A DNA stretch of 64,000 bases from Sphingobacterium pedocola (GCF_015209965.1 NZ_MU158691.1:442041-506040), one strand, 5' to 3'. Shown: positions 1 through 9,094, numbered from the stretch's first letter. Notes: generated by a model not told the origin, from the sequence alone. Program-made: numbers and translations.

Positions 1-582
1 TTCATCATTGGTACCCTCGTATGCACCACGTACATGTTTATTATGATCTACGAGTACCAGGTATCCGGAGTGGTCATATCCACCCGGTACGGTAGAATCT
101 TCCTTTGTGTATACAAAATATTGATCAGCTAAGCTGTAGATATCTGCTTTGCTTCCTGTTACGAATTGCCATTGCTCGTTATCCACGCCCAGATTTGTTG
201 CATATTCTTTTAAAACGTGTGGTTGATCATACTTAAAGTCGATACTGTGCGACAAAAACGAAATTCGCTCATCGTTTTTATATTTCTCGTATGCTTTTAG
301 CAAATTGCGTTGCATGGTCGGACAAATGCTTGGGCAATGTGTAAAAAAGAAATTAGCGACATATATTTTTTGATCAAAATTTTTGTCGCTGATCAGCACA
401 CTGTCCTGATTTAGCAGAGAGAACGCCGGAATACTATGGTAGATGGTATCTGTCACCGTCTTGCCGTCAACTTCTTTTTGTACGGCGTCCCGTTGTCCAA
501 TAATGGGAAGGGTATTGGAATTTGACTGACAAGCCGTGAAAGCAATGCAGACCATCATTCCAATGAAAAATAATTTATGCAT
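1..582 (-). CDS. SCO family protein (SCO1/SenC/PrrC), 3' end cut by window edge
   Basis: This is a membrane-anchored thioredoxin-fold copper chaperone of the kind that delivers copper to cytochrome c oxidase. The first 194 residues are present and the reading frame is open to base 1. It begins MHKLFFIGMM with a lipobox ending in Cys18, so it is a predicted lipoprotein facing the periplasm. The copper-binding CPSIC motif (Cys83, Cys87) sits in FFFTHCPSICPTM, and the third ligand is in YDHSGY (His172). All three metal ligands expected of the family are present. It lies 6 nt downstream of the lipoprotein gene at 589-1020 on the same strand, so the two are probably co-transcribed. Perhaps 10-20 C-terminal residues are missing beyond the window. 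Confidence 0.93.
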   Translation of the reverse strand, partial: MHKLFFIGMMVCIAFTACQSNSNTLPIIGQRDAVQKEVDGKTVTDTIYHSIPAFSLLNQDSVLISDKNFDQKIYVANFFFTHCPSICPTMQRNLLKAYEKYKNDERISFLSHSIDFKYDQPHVLKEYATNLGVDNEQWQFVTGSKADIYSLADQYFVYTKEDSTVPGGYDHSGYLVLVDHNKHVRGAYEGTNDE

Positions 583-588
583 GGCTTT

Positions 589-1020
589 CTATTTGATGAC
601 GGATAGTTTTTTACTGCTTTCGGTCGATACATCTTCAAATTGTTTTTTCATTGTGCGGATCTTTTCAACTTCTGCTTTTTGATAATCTATATCCGTACTA
701 TCCGGATTATAATCTTTCATCCAGGTCATCATATTATCTGTTGCATCTTCAAGATTACTCTTTAATGTAGTTAATTCACCCTTCAATGCAGCGGTATCGA
801 TTAGTGAGTTTGTCTTTTTTATCTCGGAAAGATTGGCCAATAGGGAGTCAATTTTCACCGTATTTCTATCGAACAATGCGATCTGAGGCATAATCTCATC
901 ATGAATAGCGATAGCTTCTTCCGTTAATTTTTGATCGACTACTTTAGTTTTTGTAGAATTTTGCTGGCATGACGCCAATACTAAACTTGCTCCAAGAGCA
1001 ATAAAAAATGACTTTTTCAT
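589..1020 (-). CDS. Small helical lipoprotein, probable partner of the SCO protein
   Basis: This 143-residue protein has a lipoprotein signal (MKKSFFIALGASLVLASC, lipid attachment at Cys18) followed by an all-helical, charged domain. A longer frame begins at 1047, but starting at 1020 puts the signal peptide at the N-terminus. I do not know a named family; related short Bacteroidota proteins are often labelled viral A-type inclusion protein, which says nothing about function. It carries a His/Met pattern, HDEIM (His40, Met44) and MMTWM (Met97, Met98, Met101), that could bind copper. That fits its place 6 nt upstream of a SCO copper chaperone on the same strand. The copper role is inference. 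Confidence 0.8.
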   Translation of the reverse strand: MKKSFFIALGASLVLASCQQNSTKTKVVDQKLTEEAIAIHDEIMPQIALFDRNTVKIDSLLANLSEIKKTNSLIDTAALKGELTTLKSNLEDATDNMMTWMKDYNPDSTDIDYQKAEVEKIRTMKKQFEDVSTESSKKLSVIK

Positions 1021-1143
1021 ATGTATATAATTTTCATGAGCTCCCAAGCTCGGTTGTATATTTTAACTATTTATATTTATTTGTGTGTGACTATTCCTGA
1101 TTCTTTTTTGAAATTGCGTGTATCAGAATAATTAATTGTCTTC

Positions 1144-1641
1144 CTAATGCGGTTGAGATAAATTTCGTTTTGGAATCGGGAAAGTTAAGTCTCTGATATA
1201 TATTTCATTATAGGATACTGCGATCAATGCACCATCAGTGTCATAGACATTGGTTTTAAAAGTTTTGACCACCTTACCACAATTTCGTATCGTCGTAAAC
1301 GCTTCTTTTATATCATTATCCGCTAAGCGGACTGAAAATCCCAAGTTCATTTTTCCGGGTTTTCGGTACTCTATTTTTGCGGATTTCAACCAAGCTACGG
1401 TCTTTTTGAGACCATTTGCCTGAAAAATCTGATCTAGCAGAATAGGATATAGCGGATCTAAAGCAGAAAAAATAGTGCCGCCAAAGACGGTGCGATTAGA
1501 GTTAATATTTAAAAAGCTTTTGTAAATCTTAACCTCTATGCCACGAAAGCCTTCTTCCACTTTCTTGATCCATATTCTCTGGAATAAAAAAGGAGGATAG
1601 GTTCTTAATATCCATTTAAGTGATGTGGGCGAAAATTTCAT
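1144..1641 (-). CDS. DUF4442 / PaaI-like hotdog-fold protein
   Basis: This 165-residue cytosolic protein resembles DUF4442 proteins, which share the hotdog fold of acyl-CoA thioesterases. The central segment FGGTIFSALDPLYPILL corresponds to the long hotdog helix, and the later segment AWLKSAKIEYRKPG to the strand after it. Length matches the family (about 150-170). There is no signal peptide. The natural acyl substrate is not known for the family and no catalytic residue can be assigned with certainty. It stands alone on the minus strand, divergent from the MFS gene that starts 85 bp away. A thioesterase role is inferred from fold only. Confidence 0.75.
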   Translation of the reverse strand: MKFSPTSLKWILRTYPPFLFQRIWIKKVEEGFRGIEVKIYKSFLNINSNRTVFGGTIFSALDPLYPILLDQIFQANGLKKTVAWLKSAKIEYRKPGKMNLGFSVRLADNDIKEAFTTIRNCGKVVKTFKTNVYDTDGALIAVSYNEIYIRDLTFPIPKRNLSQPH

Positions 1642-1726
1642 GATACAAAAGTACGACTTTCAAAAGTTTTTAAGGAGAAGCTTTGCATTAATTAAAAATC
1701 TATCCTAAATTCATCCTTTTAATCAA

Positions 1727-2950
1727 ATGATGAACAATAATCAACCTAAAAATGTAGGACTTTTGGTGTTTGTGGCTGCACTGGGATATTTTGTAGATAT
1801 CTACGATTTAATCATTTTCTCTATCGTGCGGATAAAATCTTTTCAGGATATCGGCGTACCCGATGAGTTAATGCGCTCTAAAGGCGAGTATGTGCTGAAT
1901 ATGCAAATGGGGGGGCTGTTAATCGGCGGTGTATTCTGGGGTGTGATTGGTGATAAATTCGGTAGACTTCGAGTTTTATTTGGATCTATATTGTTATACT
2001 CTTTAGCTAATATTTATAATGGATTTGTGCAGGATGTGACCTCATATGGTATTATTCGGTTTGTAGCGGGAATCGGTTTGGCGGGAGAGCTAGGGGCAGG
2101 TATTACGCTAGTTAGCGAAAGTATGGACAGACGGAATAGAGGATATGGTACCATGATTGTGGCCGGTGTCGGTGTGTTAGGTGCGATATTAGCCTATTAT
2201 ATTTCAGAGTGGTATAGCTGGCGGACTGCTTACTTTGTAGGTGGAGGTATGGGGGTGATGCTACTTCTGTTAAGAGTGGGAACTTTTGAATCGAATCTTT
2301 TCAAACAAGCGAGTAGTCACGCGGTTGTAAAAGGAAGTTTAGGTATGTTATTTTCGAATAAAGAACGTTTCTTACGCTACATCTGTTGTTTATGCATTGG
2401 ATTACCGATATGGTTTGTCGTGGGCGTATTGGTTACTCAAGCACCTGAAATTGGAAGGGCTTTGGGGGCGGAGACTGTTCTTAGCGCCGGTAAAGGAGTA
2501 CTATTTACCTATCTGGGGATTTCACTTGGTGATTTTTTTGCAGGTCTATTGGCGCAGTGGCTTAAATCGAGAAAGAAAGTCGTATTTGTTTGTCAAGTGC
2601 TAATTATTCTTTCTTCGTTGTGGTACCTGAATAGTACGGGTATTACAGACGGGAAATTTATGTGGTTGGCTTTCCTTATGGGACTAGGGGTGGGGTATTG
2701 GGCAACTTTTGTAACGATTTCCGCGGAACAGTTTGGGACTAACCTACGCGCTACAGTTGCGACAACTGCACCCAATTTTGTGCGGGGAGCATTGATCCCT
2801 TCAACAATGTTATATGGTTACTTCGTGAGTCTATGGGGAATTATTGCGGCGGCTACAGTAATGATTTTGATGCTTTCTGCCATTGCAATATTTGCGTTAA
2901 CACAGCTGAAAGAGAGCTTTGATAAAGATTTAAATTATATAGAAGAGTAA
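1727..2950 (+). CDS. MFS transporter (metabolite/H+ symporter-like)
   Basis: This 407-residue integral membrane protein has about 12 hydrophobic segments. The loop between segments 2 and 3 carries GDKFGRLRVLFG, the classic major facilitator signature, and GIGLAGELGAGITLVSE fits the conserved motif around segments 4-5. The overall look (YFVDIYDLIIFSIVR at the N-terminus) is like the sugar-acid and organic-acid proton symporter branch of MFS. The substrate cannot be read from the sequence. Two adjacent ATG codons (1727 and 1730) could start it. No obvious operon partner: the next gene is on the opposite strand. Confidence 0.88.
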   Translation: MMNNNQPKNVGLLVFVAALGYFVDIYDLIIFSIVRIKSFQDIGVPDELMRSKGEYVLNMQMGGLLIGGVFWGVIGDKFGRLRVLFGSILLYSLANIYNGFVQDVTSYGIIRFVAGIGLAGELGAGITLVSESMDRRNRGYGTMIVAGVGVLGAILAYYISEWYSWRTAYFVGGGMGVMLLLLRVGTFESNLFKQASSHAVVKGSLGMLFSNKERFLRYICCLCIGLPIWFVVGVLVTQAPEIGRALGAETVLSAGKGVLFTYLGISLGDFFAGLLAQWLKSRKKVVFVCQVLIILSSLWYLNSTGITDGKFMWLAFLMGLGVGYWATFVTISAEQFGTNLRATVATTAPNFVRGALIPSTMLYGYFVSLWGIIAAATVMILMLSAIAIFALTQLKESFDKDLNYIEE

Positions 2951-2960
2951 AAATCTACCG

Positions 2961-3122
2961 TTAACGGTTAGGGCATTTACTGCAACGTTTTCCTTTTTTG
3001 TATTTTTTACAGCACTTTTTTAAAATGCAACAGGAGAAATCACCAAAGGGGTTTAGTCCTTTTGATGATTCGGTAATACCCACCGTAAGAACAGTAGATT
3101 CTAAATCGTGCAACAAATTCAT
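2961..3122 (-). CDS. Cys/Lys-rich miniprotein, 53 residues
   Basis: A short open frame starts MNLLHDLEST and ends in a basic, cysteine-rich tail: FSCCILKKCCKKYKKGKR followed by CSKCPNR. Six cysteines in the last 25 residues are arranged as CC, CC and CxxC, which suggests metal (zinc) or nucleic-acid binding. It has no signal peptide. It lies 33 nt downstream of udk on the same strand and may be co-transcribed with it. Similar short tails ending in a K-rich CxxC-P segment occur in other Bacteroidota as uncharacterised small proteins; that is recollection, not a search result. It is too short for most gene callers. Confidence 0.65.
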   Translation of the reverse strand: MNLLHDLESTVLTVGITESSKGLNPFGDFSCCILKKCCKKYKKGKRCSKCPNR

Positions 3123-3155
3123 GCTACAAAGTTAATTATTTAGAATTGATTTAAA

Positions 3156-3791
3156 TTATAATAATTGTAACTTTTCTCTTAGGTGGTCAGAAATTATATT
3201 TATCGCTTGATGGATTAGAATAGGGTCATCGGTATTATTTATTAATACGTTGTCACAAATTCCCTTATAGGGAAGTAAATATTGATTATAGGAAGGGACA
3301 ACATGTTCTATCCATTTGTACATTACATCATCTTTGTCATACCCTCTTTCAATAAGATCCCTTTTTAAGCGACGTTTTAAGGCAACAGATTCTTCGGCAT
3401 CTATAAAGATGCGATAATCCAGTAGCTCATTAATCTCAGTATAATGGAAAATAAATAGTCCCTCAACGATTAAAATCGGTGCGGGTTTGATTTCCAGTGT
3501 GTTAGGTTTGATGTTCGGATTGTTAAAGGTATATTCTTCTTTGAAGATAGTTTTGCCATCAAAGAGATCTTTTATGTCCTGGAAGAATGCTTCCCGATCT
3601 ATGGATGTGGGCAAGTCAAAGTTGTATAAGCGGTTTTCCTCTCTAGTTTTTGTATTAGCTGGTATATAATAATCATCTTGGGAAATTAAGGTGATCTCTT
3701 CTGCCCTAAAATGATTCAAAAAGTTCTTTAAAAAGAATGTTTTGCCGGATCCACTACTACCGGCAATACCAATTACATAAGGTTTGTTCAT
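3156..3791 (-). CDS. udk: Uridine kinase
   Basis: This cytosolic enzyme phosphorylates uridine and cytidine with ATP or GTP in pyrimidine salvage. The 211-residue length is normal. The P-loop GIAGSSGSGKT is at residues 8-18. The substrate region LISQDDYYIP and the segment YNFDLPTSIDREAF are diagnostic of uridine kinase, as is ILIVEGLFIF (Walker B-like). It ends 33 nt before the Cys-rich miniprotein and is preceded by the LysM gene 14 nt upstream on the same strand, so the three minus-strand genes may form one unit. No anomaly seen. Confidence 0.95.
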   Translation of the reverse strand: MNKPYVIGIAGSSGSGKTFFLKNFLNHFRAEEITLISQDDYYIPANTKTREENRLYNFDLPTSIDREAFFQDIKDLFDGKTIFKEEYTFNNPNIKPNTLEIKPAPILIVEGLFIFHYTEINELLDYRIFIDAEESVALKRRLKRDLIERGYDKDDVMYKWIEHVVPSYNQYLLPYKGICDNVLINNTDDPILIHQAINIISDHLREKLQLL

Positions 3792-3805
3792 GAATTATCC
3801 GAATT

Positions 3806-4723
3806 TTATTCTAACGGGATACCGTATGTAATTTCTATTTGAAATTTTCTATCTAATGCGCCAATAAAAGATGCTGCCGATTTGGATAATACAACAATGG
3901 CATCCTGGGTATCTGCATTGTCTGCAAATTTACCCACCACCTTTGCAAAGGTAACATTTCGCGTCATCGGATTCGTGATTTTTAGAACTGTACCTATCGG
4001 CGCGGTCTTATGTAATGCAAGATTACTCTGCCCATCTGACTCTAAATTTTCCATCCACACACCGATTCCTTTTTCCTGCTTCTCGCGAATACCATATTTG
4101 TTAGGTTTGAAATCGGAATCGTCAATTGGCTGATGCTGCTCTATAATAATAGGAACTTCTATCGGTTTTTCAACAATAGGCTCAGGTAGATCCCCGTTAG
4201 GTATTTTTAACATTTGTCCTTCACGCAGACTATCAGAAGTAAGATTATTAATTCTTTTGATATCATTAACATTCGTGCCAAATCGTCTTGCAATAGCATA
4301 TAATGTTTCGCTTTTACCTACTTTGTATTCAGTCAAGATATCTCGTGGATCGGTTGATGCTGGGTTGGAGTCATCCTTGTTAGCTGAGGGCACCGCCACG
4401 CCCGCGGCAGAGGTTACAGAAGTAGCTCGGCCTCGGGGTATTTTTACCGTATCTCCTACGCGAAGGTTCTTTTTGTTATTCGCATCCATGATATCCTTTA
4501 CTATTACGTTATACTGCCGTCCTAACTGATAGTAGGTGTCCTTAGGATTAAGTTTATGAATAACATAACGATGCCCGTTAATTATTTCGGTACTAACGGA
4601 ATCAGGAGATGAAGAATGGATATCCGGAAGCTCTTCCGCTTGAATTTGCCCGAAGCTAACCGTACTAAATAAGAGTAAAAATGTTATTTTATGAAACGTT
4701 TTAAGTGTTTTGTTTTTTTTCAT
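3806..4723 (-). CDS. LysM-domain cell-envelope protein with RlpA-like C-terminal region
   Basis: This 305-residue exported protein begins with a signal peptide (about residues 1-29, ending near QIQAEE). Two LysM repeats follow, at about 52-96 (ending RVGDTVKIP) and 133-176 (ending REGQMLKIP), which bind peptidoglycan glycan chains. A low-complexity Ser/Ala/Asp linker joins them. The C-terminal third (GVWMENLESDGQSNLALHK to the end) resembles the double-psi beta-barrel of RlpA-like proteins, but I do not see the full catalytic Asp/His set. It probably has a structural or wall-remodelling role in the periplasm. It sits 14 nt upstream of udk on the same strand. Confidence 0.85.
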   Translation of the reverse strand: MKKNKTLKTFHKITFLLLFSTVSFGQIQAEELPDIHSSSPDSVSTEIINGHRYVIHKLNPKDTYYQLGRQYNVIVKDIMDANNKKNLRVGDTVKIPRGRATSVTSAAGVAVPSANKDDSNPASTDPRDILTEYKVGKSETLYAIARRFGTNVNDIKRINNLTSDSLREGQMLKIPNGDLPEPIVEKPIEVPIIIEQHQPIDDSDFKPNKYGIREKQEKGIGVWMENLESDGQSNLALHKTAPIGTVLKITNPMTRNVTFAKVVGKFADNADTQDAIVVLSKSAASFIGALDRKFQIEITYGIPLE

Positions 4724-4955
4724 TCAAATAAATTATTTTTGAGCGCAAGAATTCAAGGATATAAATTGAGTACGTTACGCTCTTGTTTTTTAATGTTGTT
4801 TGTATGTTAGCGGCATCAATGAATTCAGTTTGCTTCGCAGTTGCTTCGGCGGTTGCTAAATTTCAAACGGTACTGAAGCCTTTATGACTGTTTATCTATT
4901 TCTTTTTTTTATTTCCTTTACGAGTGGCAATTCATGCAGGCTTCATTTTTTGCAA

Positions 4956-5708
4956 TTATACTAAATACGCTACAATTTTTTGTTTAGTATTTGATAAAAA
5001 GAAAATATATTCTTCGACTTGAAAGTAGGGCTGAGGGATTAGTCTTGTTAGATTATTTAAAATTATTTTTGTATCAAAAATTTCTGTACGAGAAGAAATA
5101 CATAAATTAAGATTGTAAGATTCATTCGCTTTTGTATGATATGCCCATATAAAGTTGTTTTTGAGGGGTTGTAGCCAAATCGTGTCCACAACCGGAAGAT
5201 TTTCAATAAACTGCGGTAATTTCCCGGTATAAGGAGGAGGGTAGTGTACATGGATTAAGGGGTAGTTTAGTGGGGTATTGATGCGATTCTGGATTTCACC
5301 GGTATGTATATTGATGTAAAAATTTAAACCAGACGGAATGGACCGATGTGTAGCTTTTATATAACCCTGAAACACATCGTGTAATATATATTCCATGCCT
5401 GTATAGATAATGCTTTTTGAGGGAACATGAATGATTTTGATGCCTTCTTTAATGGGGGTATTGCTCCCAAATTGTTTTAATATTAGATAATCACCCTGTA
5501 CGGCTTCTAGCGTCCATTCTTTTTCTTGTTCTTCATATGAACGTAGTAAATCCCGACCCGAAAAATCAAAAACGGCAAACGTAGGTAACGTGTTCTCTGG
5601 GTTCCGATATTCTATGGCTAAGCATTTTTTAGTGCAATCTATCTCGATTTTCCATATTGGATAAGGAAAATATTTTTCGAATGCTTTATTAATCGTATAT
5701 TTAGTCAT
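4956..5708 (-). CDS. DUF4905-type protein, function unknown
   Basis: This 250-residue protein has no signal peptide or membrane segment. It alternates beta-strand-like stretches (IWKIEIDCTKKCLAIEYRN, TFAVFDFSGRDLL, DYLILKQFG, GIKIIHVPSKSIIYTG), which suggests a beta-propeller or beta-sheet domain. I recognise it as a DUF4905-like Bacteroidota protein, with moderate certainty. The gene is divergent from nfeD with only 17 bp between the two start codons, so the promoters must overlap the neighbouring coding sequences. Nothing supports a specific function. Confidence 0.7.
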   Translation of the reverse strand: MTKYTINKAFEKYFPYPIWKIEIDCTKKCLAIEYRNPENTLPTFAVFDFSGRDLLRSYEEQEKEWTLEAVQGDYLILKQFGSNTPIKEGIKIIHVPSKSIIYTGMEYILHDVFQGYIKATHRSIPSGLNFYINIHTGEIQNRINTPLNYPLIHVHYPPPYTGKLPQFIENLPVVDTIWLQPLKNNFIWAYHTKANESYNLNLCISSRTEIFDTKIILNNLTRLIPQPYFQVEEYIFFLSNTKQKIVAYLV

Positions 5709-5725
5709 TATTGTAAAGACAAACT

Positions 5726-7081
5726 ATGCTAAACAAATTTACGAAAACCTTTCTGTTGATTCTTCTTTTTATTGGTTTAAGTATAAATGCTTCCTTTGCA
5801 CAGAAGATTTACAAAACGGATTTAAAAGAAGATGTGGGTCCTAATTCTTGGCGGGTTATCAAAAATTCGTATAAACAGGCAAGGCTGGAGAAAGCGGATT
5901 ATTTTTTGATCGAGATGAATACTTTTGGCGGAGCGGTTAATTTTGCCGATTCCATCCGTACGTTATTGCTAAACGCAAATATGAAAACGATCGTATTCGT
6001 AAATAATAATGCTGCGTCTGCCGGCACTTTGATATCGCTGGCATCGGATTATATCTATATGCATAACGGAGCTTCTTTAGGTGCCGCTAGCGTGGTAAAT
6101 CAGCAGGGGGAAATCATGCCGGAAAAGTACCAATCTTACATGAGGGGATTGATGCGGGCCACAGCCGAGGCTAAGGGGCGGGACTCCAAAATGGCAGAAG
6201 CTTTTGTCGATCCGAATGTTTCTTTACCGAAATGGAAGGAGGATGGTCAGGTTTTGACGTTCACCGCTTTAGAAGCCGTAAAAGCTAACCTAGCCAAGGC
6301 ACAGGTAAAAGATATGAACGAAATTTTTACAGATTTATCCATTTCCTTACCGCAGGTGACTACCCACGAATTAACATTTGTAGATCGGATTATTGGATTT
6401 TTAATTAATCCGATGATTAGCGGTTTGCTCATTATGGGGATAATAGGAGGGATTTATTTCGAATTGCAAACCCCGGGAATTGGTTTTGCGTTGGTATTGG
6501 CACTTCTTTGTGCGACCCTGTTTTTTGCACCGCTGTATTTACAGGGATTAGCGGATCATTGGGAAATAGCGTTATTTGTGATCGGTGTATTGCTGCTGGT
6601 GCTAGAAATATTTGTCATACCTGGATTTGGAATAGCCGGTGTACTCGGTATTGTATTTGTGTTATGTGGATTGGCCTTTTCAATGTTGGCCAATGATTTT
6701 TTGGATTTTAAAATTTCTAAACCTGGATTATTAGTGAACTCATTTTTGATTGTTGTAAGTGCGATGATATTTTCAGTTGCACTATTGGTTATTTTCGGTA
6801 AAAATATCATGCGTTCGTCTGTGTTCAAGCGTTTGGTATTGGAGGACGAACAAACTGCAGAGTCGGGATACACCTCATCTGTGCCCAAAGTAAATCTGCT
6901 TAATAAGCACGGTCTCGCTAAAACTGTATTGCGCCCATCCGGTAAAATCGAAATTGATGGCGTATGGTATGACGCTGTTGCCCTAGATGGTTTTATTGAC
7001 GTTGGAGAACAGATTTATGTTGAAAAACATGAAAATTACAATTTGTTTGTAAGGAAGCTTGAAGATAAACCACTAGTTTAA
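5726..7081 (+). CDS. NfeD family protein: SppA/ClpP-like protease domain plus membrane and OB domains
   Basis: This 451-residue membrane protein has a signal peptide (to about residue 25, ...SFAQK). A ClpP/SppA-like serine protease domain at about 30-190 contains the conserved NNNAASAGTLISLASD with the nucleophile candidate Ser98. Four to five transmembrane helices follow at about 225-350, then a C-terminal NfeD OB-fold domain (SGKIEIDGVWYDAVALDGF). This is the long NfeD form. Family members process or organise membrane proteins such as stomatin/flotillin partners; no flotillin gene lies next to this one. A strong hairpin follows the stop codon. Confidence 0.92.
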   Translation: MLNKFTKTFLLILLFIGLSINASFAQKIYKTDLKEDVGPNSWRVIKNSYKQARLEKADYFLIEMNTFGGAVNFADSIRTLLLNANMKTIVFVNNNAASAGTLISLASDYIYMHNGASLGAASVVNQQGEIMPEKYQSYMRGLMRATAEAKGRDSKMAEAFVDPNVSLPKWKEDGQVLTFTALEAVKANLAKAQVKDMNEIFTDLSISLPQVTTHELTFVDRIIGFLINPMISGLLIMGIIGGIYFELQTPGIGFALVLALLCATLFFAPLYLQGLADHWEIALFVIGVLLLVLEIFVIPGFGIAGVLGIVFVLCGLAFSMLANDFLDFKISKPGLLVNSFLIVVSAMIFSVALLVIFGKNIMRSSVFKRLVLEDEQTAESGYTSSVPKVNLLNKHGLAKTVLRPSGKIEIDGVWYDAVALDGFIDVGEQIYVEKHENYNLFVRKLEDKPLV

Positions 7082-7120
7082 CAAAGAAGCGGCTTTATTA
7101 TTTTTAAGCCGCTTCTTTGT
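7081..7120. terminator. Bidirectional terminator between nfeD and the ABC-F gene
   Basis: A 15-bp perfect inverted repeat (ACAAAGAAGCGGCTT and its complement) encloses a 10-nt T/A-rich loop. It lies between the convergent stops at 7081 and 7130. A-rich and T-rich flanks let it act in both directions. Confidence 0.85.
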
Positions 7121-7129
7121 TTTGAAAAT

Positions 7130-9043
7130 TTAAGATTCCAGATCCATTATTTCTTCAGCAAGTTGCTCCCACTTTTTTTGGAGCTGATCATATTCTGCTT
7201 TAGTAGAATTATATTTTCGTGTGTTTTCCTGCAATTTTAAAGCATCTGAATAGATTTCTTCCTTTGCTAGTAATAGTTCCAAATCCTTTACTTCTTGATT
7301 CCTCGAACTGATTTCGTTTTCTAGTGCAGCAAGCTCTTTATTTTTCTTTTGCAGAAGCTTCGTATTATCTTCAGAAGGAACAATTTTTTGTTTCTTAGGT
7401 TCTTCTTTTACTACTTTTTTTTCTGTCTTATTGGAAGGTTTGATATCACGTTTCGCATTCCATTCTTCGTATTCTTGGTAGGTACCTGGATATTCTTTGA
7501 TTTCTTTATCTTCAATAAACCAAATTTTGTTAGCTACATTATCTAGGAAATAACGATCGTGGGATACGACAATCAACGTACCTTCATATTGTTGTAATGC
7601 CTGAATCAGGATATTTACAGATTGCATATCTAAGTGATTGGTAGGCTCGTCGAGTGCCAGGAAATTAGCATCTGCAGTTAAGGCCTTTGCTAGTGCTACC
7701 CGCGATTTTTCTCCCCCTGAAAGTACTTTTATCTTTTTAAAAGCATCGTCACCTGAAAACAGAAAACAGCCTAAGATCGAACGAAGTTCTGTCTCGGTAT
7801 TTTTGGGAGCAAAGGCCTGCAATTCTCCGATAATGGTGTTTTCTAAGTGAAGTGCCTCCAATTGATGCTGTGCAAAGAATGTTTGAGATACATTATGACC
7901 ATGCTCTGATTTTCCTTCATATTCTGAATCAGCATTCGCTACTATTCGCAATAGAGTGGATTTACCTTTGCCATTTGCGCCGATTAAAGCAATTTTATCA
8001 CCTTTTTCAATTATTCCCCCCGTATTCCTTAGAATTTCTAAATTAGGGTATGACTTTGATATATTTTCTAGTGTAACCACGTGTCTTCCAGAAGGTTTTG
8101 AAAACTTAAAACTGAAATTTACGGTAGGATTATCGTCATCTACGTCCTCTACTCGCTCCATTTTATCTAACGCTTTGATACGCGACTGCGCCATCTTTGC
8201 TTTAGAAGCTTTTGCGCGGAAACGTTCAATCAGGCGCTCTTCTTGTTTGATCTTAGCTTGTTGATTTTTGAATTGATTAGATTGAATTTCACCCCTTAGT
8301 GCTTTTTCTTCTAGATAAAAGCTATAATTTCCTGCATAGAGTGTTAATTTCCCTTTGCGTGATTCTACGGTTTTCTTAATAATACGGTCTAAGAAATACC
8401 TATCATGTGAAACAATAACAATCGCACCCTCAAAAGCTTGGAGATAATTTTCTAACCATTTGATGGACGGTAGATCCATGTGATTGGTAGGTTCATCTAG
8501 CAGAAGTATGTCAGGGGTTTGGAGTAATATTCTGGCTAACATGACCCGCATTCGCCAACCTCCAGAAAATGTAGCTAGAGGTCTTTTTTGATCTTCGTCC
8601 GAAAAGCCTAGACCCGCCAAAATCTCGTGTGCACGGAATTCGATGCTATAACCATCAAGCGCTTCAAATTCCATTTGCTTATCGCTTAGCTTGTTTAGAA
8701 TGTCATCTGAATAGTCTGTCTCTAGTTTTTTAAGGAGATTTTCAATTTCGGAATGTAACTGATTTTGACGCTCAAATGCCTCCATCGCTACATGCAAAAT
8801 GTTCTTATCAGAATGGTAAGACAATAAATCTTGGTTTAGATACCCGATTTTTAGATCTTTAGCCATAGATATAGTGCCCGATGTAGGAGTATATTGACCG
8901 ACTATCAGCCTTAATAAGGTTGATTTGCCGGTGCCATTAGCACCTATTAGTCCTACCTTGTCTCCCGGTTTAATATGCCAGTTTGCCTCATCATATAATG
9001 CCCGAGACCCAATTTCAAATGTTAAGTTATTTATTGATATCAT
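7130..9043 (-). CDS. ABC-F family ATPase (ribosome-associated, Uup/YdiF-like)
   Basis: This soluble twin-cassette ATPase (637 residues) belongs to the ABC-F proteins, which act on the ribosome rather than in transport. Cassette 1 has Walker A GANGTGKST (residues 34-42), signature SGGWRMR and Walker B LLLDEPTNH. Cassette 2 has GANGKGKST, LSGGEKSR and FLALDEPTNHLD. Between the cassettes is the charged ABC-F linker. The last 90 residues form a Lys/Glu-rich coiled coil as in Uup and YdiF. There are no membrane segments. I start it at MISINNLTFE (9043); an in-frame ATG at 9094 would overlap the divergent pyrD start. It could be a translation factor; an antibiotic-resistance role is not indicated. 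Confidence 0.93.
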   Translation of the reverse strand: MISINNLTFEIGSRALYDEANWHIKPGDKVGLIGANGTGKSTLLRLIVGQYTPTSGTISMAKDLKIGYLNQDLLSYHSDKNILHVAMEAFERQNQLHSEIENLLKKLETDYSDDILNKLSDKQMEFEALDGYSIEFRAHEILAGLGFSDEDQKRPLATFSGGWRMRVMLARILLQTPDILLLDEPTNHMDLPSIKWLENYLQAFEGAIVIVSHDRYFLDRIIKKTVESRKGKLTLYAGNYSFYLEEKALRGEIQSNQFKNQQAKIKQEERLIERFRAKASKAKMAQSRIKALDKMERVEDVDDDNPTVNFSFKFSKPSGRHVVTLENISKSYPNLEILRNTGGIIEKGDKIALIGANGKGKSTLLRIVANADSEYEGKSEHGHNVSQTFFAQHQLEALHLENTIIGELQAFAPKNTETELRSILGCFLFSGDDAFKKIKVLSGGEKSRVALAKALTADANFLALDEPTNHLDMQSVNILIQALQQYEGTLIVVSHDRYFLDNVANKIWFIEDKEIKEYPGTYQEYEEWNAKRDIKPSNKTEKKVVKEEPKKQKIVPSEDNTKLLQKKNKELAALENEISSRNQEVKDLELLLAKEEIYSDALKLQENTRKYNSTKAEYDQLQKKWEQLAEEIMDLES

Positions 9044-9081
9044 TTCGGATGCAAAAGTAATGAAATTTCTTCTTCTTTGGC

Positions 9082-9089
9082 TACCTTTG
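9082..9089 (+). promoter_or_regulatory. Putative -7 promoter element of pyrD
   Basis: TACCTTTG matches the Bacteroidota -7 consensus TAnnTTTG. It ends 5 nt before the pyrD ATG at 9095, so the transcript would be leaderless or nearly so. I see no good -33 TTTG at the usual spacing. Confidence 0.45.
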
Positions 9090-9094
9090 CACAT

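Noticed and set aside
4724..4955. Possible small RNA or repeat in the gap upstream of the LysM gene
   Set aside because: Only weak short repeats of GTTGCTTCGGC type; no stable hairpin, terminator or promoter that I can support.
7130..9043. Antibiotic-resistance ABC-F
   Set aside because: The C-terminal coiled coil and linker match housekeeping Uup/YdiF-like proteins; nothing indicates a resistance subgroup.
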